A program made the position numbers and the translations under genes. Positions 58,678-64,000 of a stretch of DNA of 64,000 nucleotides are shown piece by piece. The notes below the pieces were generated by a model that did no database searches, was not told where the DNA came from, and saw nothing but the letters and a program-made list of their open reading frames with translations. Source of the DNA: Vibrio neptunius (GTDB lineage: Bacteria; Pseudomonadota; Gammaproteobacteria; Enterobacterales; Vibrionaceae); the NCBI RefSeq assembly GCF_000967495.1, contig NZ_JXXU01000027.1, positions 1 through 64,000 on the forward strand, written 5' to 3'. The first letter of the stretch is position 1. Every line of letters starts with the position of its first letter.

Positions 58678-59281
58678 CTACAACGATGTCTATTACCTTT
58701 TAAAAGGCGTACCTTTTCGAGAAAAATTCTTGGAGTTAAAGGCTTCTAAAAATACCGGAAGGCGCAACCATACATTTGAGAAACTTGATTATGGTGACGG
58801 TCCAGTTTTTTTTGAAAATGGCTTTAAAGGCGAAGTCCCTTTCTACCTGACAGACGGTCAATTTGATGGAATCTACCCAGTGGTGTCCGAGAAAATCGCG
58901 TCTGTTATTCGAGAGTACGATATTGATGGTTTTCAGCTCTTTCCCGCGGTGATTATTGGTGATGATGGCAAGTGGCATGAGGAATTTTACTTTTTTAACT
59001 TTTACTCTCCTTTTGACTGTGTCGACTTTGAAAAAAGCGATGTAAGAAGGTATAAGCCTAATGCGAAGTACAACGAAGTTTTAAAGTATAAATTGAATCA
59101 TGAGTTATTGGATAAAATTCCTGAAGAGAATCGTTTAATCATTAAGTTAGATCGTGTCCAAGGCGGCGCATTGATTTTCCACCAAAAAATAGTTGATGCA
59201 TTAGCCCGCTTCGACGTTGAAGCTTTCCAGTTTTTTAAACTCAGTGAATACAGACGGGGCTTGGAGTATCGCATGGGTTAA
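58670..59281 (+). CDS. Imm11/DUF1629-like immunity protein
   Basis: 203 aa. The likely start is TTG 58670, inside the stop region of the previous gene (TTGAATAA), because it gives MNNYNDVYYLLKGVPFREKF in register with its neighbours and has AAGGGATGGAG upstream; a GTG at 58646 is the alternative. About three quarters of positions match the previous gene. Confidence 0.72.
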   Translation: MNNYNDVYYLLKGVPFREKFLELKASKNTGRRNHTFEKLDYGDGPVFFENGFKGEVPFYLTDGQFDGIYPVVSEKIASVIREYDIDGFQLFPAVIIGDDGKWHEEFYFFNFYSPFDCVDFEKSDVRRYKPNAKYNEVLKYKLNHELLDKIPEENRLIIKLDRVQGGALIFHQKIVDALARFDVEAFQFFKLSEYRRGLEYRMG

Positions 59282-59360
59282 CGAGAGCCTGTGGTTGGTA
59301 AACGCTACAAACACAGGTGCGACAACAAACGTAAGGTGACTGAGTACCTGAGATAATAAT

Positions 59361-59969
59361 ATGCAAAACTATGAACAACAATACTACAAAGTGTTTGAAG
59401 TCCCATGTCGGAAAACTTACCTGCATTTAAAGGCATCACAGGATACGGGGCGCCGTCGTTATAGCTTCACTCAATTAGATGTTGGCGATGGGCCCATATT
59501 CTTTACCAATGCAGATAAAGGCGAGATGCCATTCATTGTTAGTGATTTTTTGCTCCATGGTTTTTTCCCTGTGGTTTCTAAGAAAATTGCCGAAATAATA
59601 ATGCCTTACTCCATTAATGGTTTTCAGTTGTTTCCAGCGGTGTTGATTGGTGATGATGAGAAGTGGCATGAAGATTTTTTCTTCTTTAATGCTTATAACA
59701 GCCTCGACTGTATTGACTTTGATCGCAGTGAAATACTTGATTATTCGCCAGAAGACAGTAGGCATGAAATCATCCGATACCAATTAAAGAGTGACGTGTT
59801 AGATGCGATTCCATTGGAAAATCGTCTGATCGTACGCCCAAGCAAAGTCGCTGGCGGTGGTTTACTCATTCATGAAAATCTAGTGACGCAGATTCGTCGC
59901 TACATAGACCCTGATGCTTTTAGGTTTTTTCAACTGAGTGAATATAGATTGGGCGACAAATACCTATAA
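59361..59969 (+). CDS. Imm11/DUF1629-like immunity protein
   Basis: 202 aa, MQNYEQQYYKVFEVPCRKTY start, with TGRRRYSFTQLDVGDGPIFF, INGFQLFPAVLIGDDEKWHED, LDAIPLENRLIVRPSKVAGG and FRFFQLSEYRLGDKYL. Its stop codon is directly joined to a fragment of another immunity gene (59968-60171), a recombination seam. Confidence 0.72.
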   Translation: MQNYEQQYYKVFEVPCRKTYLHLKASQDTGRRRYSFTQLDVGDGPIFFTNADKGEMPFIVSDFLLHGFFPVVSKKIAEIIMPYSINGFQLFPAVLIGDDEKWHEDFFFFNAYNSLDCIDFDRSEILDYSPEDSRHEIIRYQLKSDVLDAIPLENRLIVRPSKVAGGGLLIHENLVTQIRRYIDPDAFRFFQLSEYRLGDKYL

Positions 59970-60171
59970 CACCGTTTTACAATACCAACTTGGCGACAGT
60001 GTGCTAGATGCAATCCCTGAAGAACATAGGCTAATGATAAAGCTAGCGGGTGTAACAGGCGGCGCTTTATTGTTCCATCAAAATATAGTTAACGCACTAG
60101 CGACATTTAATATTGAAGCTTTTCAGTTCTTTAAGCTGAGTGACTACCGTAAAGGAATGGAGTTTGAATAG
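59968..60171 (+). pseudogene. C-terminal fragment of an immunity gene
   Basis: Encodes NTVLQYQLGDSVLDAIPEE to FFKLSDYRKGMEFE-stop, matching the last 67 residues of the gene at 58072. The match begins at AACACCGTTTTACAATAC, exactly at the TAA of the previous gene, so about two thirds of this copy are lost. Confidence 0.85.
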
Positions 60172-60186
60172 GTTGCAGGTGTCAAG

Positions 60187-60214
60187 AAGGCCGAGTGAGC
60201 TAACGTTCGGCCTT
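60187..60214 (+). terminator. Terminator of the immunity array
   Basis: AAGGCCGA-N12-TCGGCCTT hairpin followed by T-rich sequence, at the plus-strand end of the second T6SS cluster. Confidence 0.75.
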
Positions 60215-60258
60215 TACTGAACGGGACTCTTGATTGAGCCATAACCATCACCGTTATC

Positions 60259-60657
60259 TCAACACCCCCCAACCACTAACTCGCTATACCCTGTAGTGTC
60301 ATCTTGCTCTCTAGAAAAGCTTAGGCTTGGGTATGTGTGAAGGATCAGTTCGGCAGTGGTATCGATAAGGCTGTTGTCGAGAAGGTGGCCGCCAATGACT
60401 TTGCCGTTACTATCAGCAACAGAAATGTGAATGTGCTGGTGGTTTGGCGTCAGTGTCCCCATCACCGACACTATTTCAAAAGGTTGCGTCAGCGTGATGG
60501 ATTGCTCAGCGCCCGCAAGGCGAAGGCTAACTTGCTCTAAACACCCGACACACGAGGCGATAGTGCCGGCTTGAATCTTATGCTTTGTTACCAGAGACTG
60601 AATTTGCTTTTTTAAGTCCTGGCCTTTGGTGAGTCGAACGGCGATGGGCTGAATCAT
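60259..60657 (-). CDS. PPC/DUF296 domain protein
   Basis: 132 aa, the full length of a single PCC/DUF296 domain: MIQPIAVRLTKGQDLKKQI, AGTIASCVGCLEQVSLRLA, FEIVSVMGTLTPNHQHIHISVAD, VIGGHLL. The conserved His/His/Glu-type region for metal binding is suggested by NHQHIH. Single-domain bacterial members are trimeric and of uncertain role, often annotated as DNA-binding. Confidence 0.88.
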   Translation of the reverse strand: MIQPIAVRLTKGQDLKKQIQSLVTKHKIQAGTIASCVGCLEQVSLRLAGAEQSITLTQPFEIVSVMGTLTPNHQHIHISVADSNGKVIGGHLLDNSLIDTTAELILHTYPSLSFSREQDDTTGYSELVVGGC

Positions 60658-60685
60658 AGTCGGTTCCGGTATCCATGTGGTGTGT

Positions 60686-60713
60686 AAAAAAGGAGCAAAT
60701 GGTTTGCTCCTTT
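60686..60713 (-). terminator. Rho-independent terminator of manA
   Basis: Minus-strand AAAGGAGCAAA-CCAT-TTGCTCCTTTTTT, 32 bp after the manA stop. Confidence 0.88.
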
Positions 60714-60744
60714 CAAATGTTGGGTCGGTTCGCCAAGCAGCGGC

Positions 60745-61929
60745 TTAATGCGCTCTTGCTACTGTGCCTTGCGAGCTGACGGTGAGCGCCTTAGTCGATA
60801 GTGGTACAAAAGCAGATTGCCCCTTGGTCAAGACAAGTGTCTCATCACCAGCTTGCAGTGTAACATCGCTATCCACCGCAAATAAGATCTCAGCGCGGTT
60901 CAGCGTCAGCGGCTTGTTTTTTGGTTGCTTCAGCACAGAAAACTTAAAATCTTCCACAGGCACTGGGAAGTTGAACTCACCGTCGCTTTCGACTGGTTGC
61001 GTGAGGATTTTATCTTTATCCAGCGCAGCAAATTTACAGCTGCTGACCAACTCTTCAACGTCCATGTATTTTGGCGTTAGACCCGCGCGCAATACGTTAT
61101 CCGAATTGGCCATGATCTCAAGGCCTGTGCCCTTGATGTAGGCGTGCGGGGTGCCCGCATCCAAGAACATGGCTTCACCGGGCTGAAGCTCAAGCACGTT
61201 AAGCATCAGCGGGGCCAGCAGGCCAACGTCATTCGGGTATTGGCTATTTAGCTCCACCACCAGCACTGCCAACGGATCTGGGTTGTTATTGGCCCAGCTA
61301 AGCAGTGCGTCTAGGGCCTGAGACTTTTTATCGCCATCCAGTTCTAACATGGCTTTAAAGAAGGCCTGTAAACCTTGTGAGGTCAGGTTATGACGAAAAG
61401 CGTCAACATCTTGCTTTAGCGCGGGGGCATTCAACGCATCAAACAGGGCAATGGTTTCTTCAAAGTCACGGAAGCCGTTCATCGCCATGTAAGGCGTCAG
61501 CGCGTAAACCAGCTCGGGCTTGTGGTTTGGATCTTTGTAGTTGCGGTTAGCCGCGTTGCGCGCAATGCCAGCGGCGTCTTCTCTGGCAAACCCTTCTTCA
61601 GCTTGGGCTTTGGATGGGTGAACCTGAATGGAAAGCGCCTGAGCGGCGGCCAGTACTTTAAAAAGGAAGGGCAGTTCACCAAATCGCTGTTGGGTCTCGG
61701 CACCAAGGGTTTGCTCTGGGTTGTGGTTGATAAAATCAGACAGCAAAACCGTCTCATTCGCGATTTGAATTTTTGAGCATCCGTTAGGGTGGGCACCCAT
61801 CCAGATTTCAGCTTGAGGCTGTTGCTCAGGGTTGGCAATGCCAAACAAAGTGTTGATCGAATCTCGGCTACCCCAAGGGTAGGGTTGAATAACATTTTCC
61901 AGCAGGAAAAATGGAGCAGGGTTAGACAT
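60745..61929 (-). CDS. manA: Mannose-6-phosphate isomerase, class I
   Basis: 394 aa, normal length. Type I PMI motifs: LENVIQPYPWGSRDSI, AEIWMGAHPNG, zinc ligands in SIQVHPSKAQAEEGFA, DPNHKPELVYALT and AGTPHAYIKG. It interconverts mannose-6-phosphate and fructose-6-phosphate in the cytoplasm. ATG 61929 with AAGGTAT upstream. Divergent from the fructokinase gene, so both probably serve hexose entry to fructose-6-phosphate. Confidence 0.95.
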   Translation of the reverse strand: MSNPAPFFLLENVIQPYPWGSRDSINTLFGIANPEQQPQAEIWMGAHPNGCSKIQIANETVLLSDFINHNPEQTLGAETQQRFGELPFLFKVLAAAQALSIQVHPSKAQAEEGFAREDAAGIARNAANRNYKDPNHKPELVYALTPYMAMNGFRDFEETIALFDALNAPALKQDVDAFRHNLTSQGLQAFFKAMLELDGDKKSQALDALLSWANNNPDPLAVLVVELNSQYPNDVGLLAPLMLNVLELQPGEAMFLDAGTPHAYIKGTGLEIMANSDNVLRAGLTPKYMDVEELVSSCKFAALDKDKILTQPVESDGEFNFPVPVEDFKFSVLKQPKNKPLTLNRAEILFAVDSDVTLQAGDETLVLTKGQSAFVPLSTKALTVSSQGTVARAH

Positions 61930-62087
61930 TCTTATACCTTAAAAAAATACAGCTAGCAAAAAGCCCAAACAGGCCTAAACACACCTAGTTTACAAACTTG
62001 CCAATACCATGAGCAAGATAAAAGAGATAAGAGTGTGACTGTGTCATGATGTGGTGAAACGTTTAGTGGTGAATGGAGAGAAAAACA

Positions 62088-62990
62088 ATGCTTGTTGGGC
62101 TAGATATTGGTGGGACAAAAATAGAAGGTGTTGGTCTTGATAAGGAGAGCTATGCAACCTTAGTCAAACATCGTGAGCCGACCAATACACACAGCTATCA
62201 GGAGTTTCTTGATTCGGTATTAGCGGTCATAAAAGAGGTGGCGCAACACGGTGAGATCGAGTCTATTGGTATCGGGTGCTGTGGTTCGGTCGGCAATGAT
62301 GGTTTGATGCAAGGGGCGAACGTTACGGTTCTCAACGGTCAGGATTTTATTGGTGACTTAACGCGTTATATTGATGTGCCGGTTGCCTTAGCCAATGATG
62401 CAGACTGTCTCGCTCTGTCTGAATTTAAAGATGGGGCGGCGAAACACGCCCAGCATTCGTGTGTTGCTATCATTATTGGCACTGGGTGCGGCTCTGGTGT
62501 GGTGATCAACAACGGCTTAGTGACGGGGTTGAACAAGCTGGGGGGAGAGCTGGGGCATAACCCTTTACCGGGTTTCGATAAAGACAAAGATGGCGCGCCA
62601 GTACAATGTTACTGCGGGTCATTAAACTGCACAGAATCCTTTGTATCAGGAACGGGTTTTAGCCGCTCGTTTGCAGAAAAACACGGCCCTGCGGATGCCA
62701 AACAAATCATGGCGCTTTGCGCCGAGGGCGATACAGCAGCACAGCAGCACTTTGATCTATACTGTGATCAGCTGGCACGTGTGTGTGCGTCAATCGTTAA
62801 CTTTGTCGATCCTGAAGTGATCGTCCTTGGCGGCGGTATGTCCAATGTTGACGCTATTTACCCGTTGGTGAACGCCAAACTTAACCTCTACACCTTTAAT
62901 AAATCTGCCCAAACGCGCATTGTCAAAAGTGTCCATGGTGATTCATCTGGCGTGCGAGGGGCGGCGTTTTTGCACTCCCTCGGCCAGTGA
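62088..62990 (+). CDS. mak: ROK-family fructokinase
   Basis: 300 aa. N-terminal LVGLDIGGTKIEGV phosphate-binding motif, the ROK zinc cluster CYCGSLNCTESFVSGTGF (about 174-191), GHNPLPG before it, and the Mak-type endings VIVLGGGMSNVD and VHGDSSGVRGAAF, which favour fructokinase over NagK or glucokinase. It phosphorylates fructose to fructose-6-phosphate. ATG 62088 with GGAGAG upstream is preferred; ATG 62073 would add MERKT. Confidence 0.88.
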   Translation: MLVGLDIGGTKIEGVGLDKESYATLVKHREPTNTHSYQEFLDSVLAVIKEVAQHGEIESIGIGCCGSVGNDGLMQGANVTVLNGQDFIGDLTRYIDVPVALANDADCLALSEFKDGAAKHAQHSCVAIIIGTGCGSGVVINNGLVTGLNKLGGELGHNPLPGFDKDKDGAPVQCYCGSLNCTESFVSGTGFSRSFAEKHGPADAKQIMALCAEGDTAAQQHFDLYCDQLARVCASIVNFVDPEVIVLGGGMSNVDAIYPLVNAKLNLYTFNKSAQTRIVKSVHGDSSGVRGAAFLHSLGQ

Positions 62991-62991
62991 G

Positions 62992-63297
62992 TTACTTAAC
63001 GGAGTAACGTTTGACATTGGGTTGGCTCTCTTTTGGCTCAGCTTGAGTTTGGCTATCGAGAGGCGCCCATTTTAACGCACCATTGGTTTCAAAGTCGTTG
63101 GCTTGGGTGCACGTCATATAGTGGTCACCAACCTGAATAACGGCGCCGAGAGAGTAGCCCTGATCTTGGTAGTAGCAGACTCGCTTGGCGGCTTCGCTGC
63201 CATCGATGGCAATCACGGCATTGCCGGGTGTGGTGATCACGTTGGCACAAGTGGATGCCGATGCCAGTAGTAGCAAAGTGAATAGATGGATGCGCAT
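62992..63297 (-). CDS. DUF1496-like secreted protein
   Basis: 101 aa. Signal peptide MRIHLFTLLLLASASTCA, then the DUF1496 pattern RVCYYQDQGYSLGAVIQVGDHYMTC with two Cys likely disulphide-bonded, then a polar tail. Periplasmic or surface location is expected; function unknown. Converges with mak with one base between stops. Confidence 0.8.
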   Translation of the reverse strand: MRIHLFTLLLLASASTCANVITTPGNAVIAIDGSEAAKRVCYYQDQGYSLGAVIQVGDHYMTCTQANDFETNGALKWAPLDSQTQAEPKESQPNVKRYSVK

Positions 63298-63394
63298 AAA
63301 CTCTCCTTAGATTAACCCATCAACTATGGGCGACCGATAGTGAGTGAAGATTAAATGACTCGCGAGAAAAACATTCGCGGGTGGCGATGCCTCT

Positions 63395-64000
63395 TTAATC
63401 GCCATATTTGCGCTGATATCGAGGCAACATACTTTCGTTGCCCAACACGCCTCCCTGATGCACATAGATAATGGTTTTGTCTCGGTGTTGCTCAGACCAA
63501 GATTGTAAACACTGCCACATCATAGGGTCGTAAAGCAGGTCAAACTCCACATTGGTTTGTTCGAGAAGTTTACGCCAGATTTCATAATCTTGACGATAAA
63601 GTTTGCCAAAATGATGTTTGCTTTCCAGTTCGAGTATGTGCGGAAAATCGCGTTCACCGAGCTGCTTAAATTGCTCGATTAAGTAGTCTTTGCCGCCCAC
63701 ACAAGGGCAGGTCAGGACTTGGATACCGTGCACGTGGAGAAAACGGTGCAAGTACAGTGCTGTGGTGCCCGTGCCGGATGGCAGCGCCACAACAAATTCT
63801 TTTCCTGTTTGAAAGCGGCTCCAAGATAGGATCTCACGGCCAAGCTGCTCAATGCCCAATCTAGCGTCGGTGGAGCGGCCGCCTTCTTCAATGACGAGGC
63901 AGCGTGCATCTGGCTGGCGAACAGTATCAATGAATTGTGCTGGGTGAAGGTTGGATTCATTAACAGGGATGACACGCGCGCCCAGTTCGAGCGCGCCTCG
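63395..64000 (-). CDS. PLP-dependent D-cysteine desulfhydrase/ACC-deaminase-like enzyme, 5' end beyond the window
   Basis: The frame is open to the window edge (first codon seen at 64000), giving the C-terminal 201 residues. Fold-type-II PLP motifs include ALPSGTGTTALYLHRFL (phosphate-binding Gly loop region), VIEEGGRSTDARLGIEQL upstream and IIYVHQGGVLGNESMLPRY at the end, as in D-cysteine desulfhydrase-related proteins. The Lys-containing N-terminal part lies outside. A TTG at 63859 is internal, not a start. Confidence 0.85.
   Translation of the reverse strand, partial: RGALELGARVIPVNESNLHPAQFIDTVRQPDARCLVIEEGGRSTDARLGIEQLGREILSWSRFQTGKEFVVALPSGTGTTALYLHRFLHVHGIQVLTCPCVGGKDYLIEQFKQLGERDFPHILELESKHHFGKLYRQDYEIWRKLLEQTNVEFDLLYDPMMWQCLQSWSEQHRDKTIIYVHQGGVLGNESMLPRYQRKYGD

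Noticed and set aside
62073-62990. ROK kinase as N-acetylglucosamine kinase NagK
   Set aside because: The endings VIVLGGGMSNVD and VHGDSSGVRGAA and the divergent manA neighbour fit Mak fructokinase better; NagK remains a less likely alternative.

Overview
The window looks like an accessory-gene region of a Vibrionaceae chromosome. The family-level assignment rests on the right edge (mannose-6-phosphate isomerase, Mak-type fructokinase, a DUF1496 secreted protein and a D-cysteine-desulfhydrase-like PLP enzyme), on the secreted S8 proteases and on the type VI secretion (T6SS) cargo genes; I cannot name the species. No tRNA, rRNA, CRISPR array, integrase or intact transposase was seen.

Layout. 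0.03-3.6 kb: two tandem copies (period 1778 bp) of a secreted proteinase-K-like subtilase. 3.7-5.6 kb: small membrane proteins, two of them paralogues in opposite orientation. 5.9-10.0 kb (minus): a three-gene operon of a VioB-type ferritin-like protein with a Cys-rich C-terminal segment, a DUF692/MNIO enzyme and a DUF2063 partner; this resembles a metallo-RiPP (bufferin-like) maturation system whose substrate is fused to a ferritin-like protein. 10.5-11.2 kb: a VapBC toxin-antitoxin pair. 11.4-16.7 kb (minus): a PAAR-like (DUF4150) T6SS nuclease effector followed by an array of Imm11/DUF1629-like immunity genes. 17.0-18.8 kb: a PI-PLC-type phospholipase. 19.2-21.7 kb: unrecognised membrane and small proteins and a phage ogr/delta remnant.

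21.8-36.4 kb: two long Big_2-repeat lipoproteins (1429 and 1186 aa) lie in direct repeats of about 4-5 kb. Between them sits a single-gene helicase-PLD fusion with the architecture of Mokosh type II anti-phage defence. The second lipoprotein is followed by an MBL/beta-CASP nuclease whose 3' end was copied along with the duplicated block. 36.4-50.7 kb is a defence island: a NERD nuclease, a methyltransferase-HNH fusion, an SRA/McrA-like HNH nuclease, a NUDIX hydrolase, a WYL regulator, a complete Wadjet operon (jetABCD) and a second SF1 helicase. 51.6-60.2 kb: a second T6SS cargo cluster (DUF6484, DUF4150, AHH-like nuclease) with six full immunity genes and one fragment. 60.2-64.0 kb: ordinary chromosomal genes.

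Two kinds of repetition tie the region together. The first is an interspersed short repeat with core TGGTGCCTGTCCCTAAATCA, often beside a 12-bp-stem terminator hairpin, found at about a dozen sites between 0 and 36.3 kb. The second is tandem or segmental duplication of whole genes (proteases, Big_2 lipoproteins, immunity genes). Together they indicate a recombination-active accessory island that combines inter-bacterial weapons, immunity stockpiles and phage/plasmid defence. All family assignments were made by reading motifs, without database searches.
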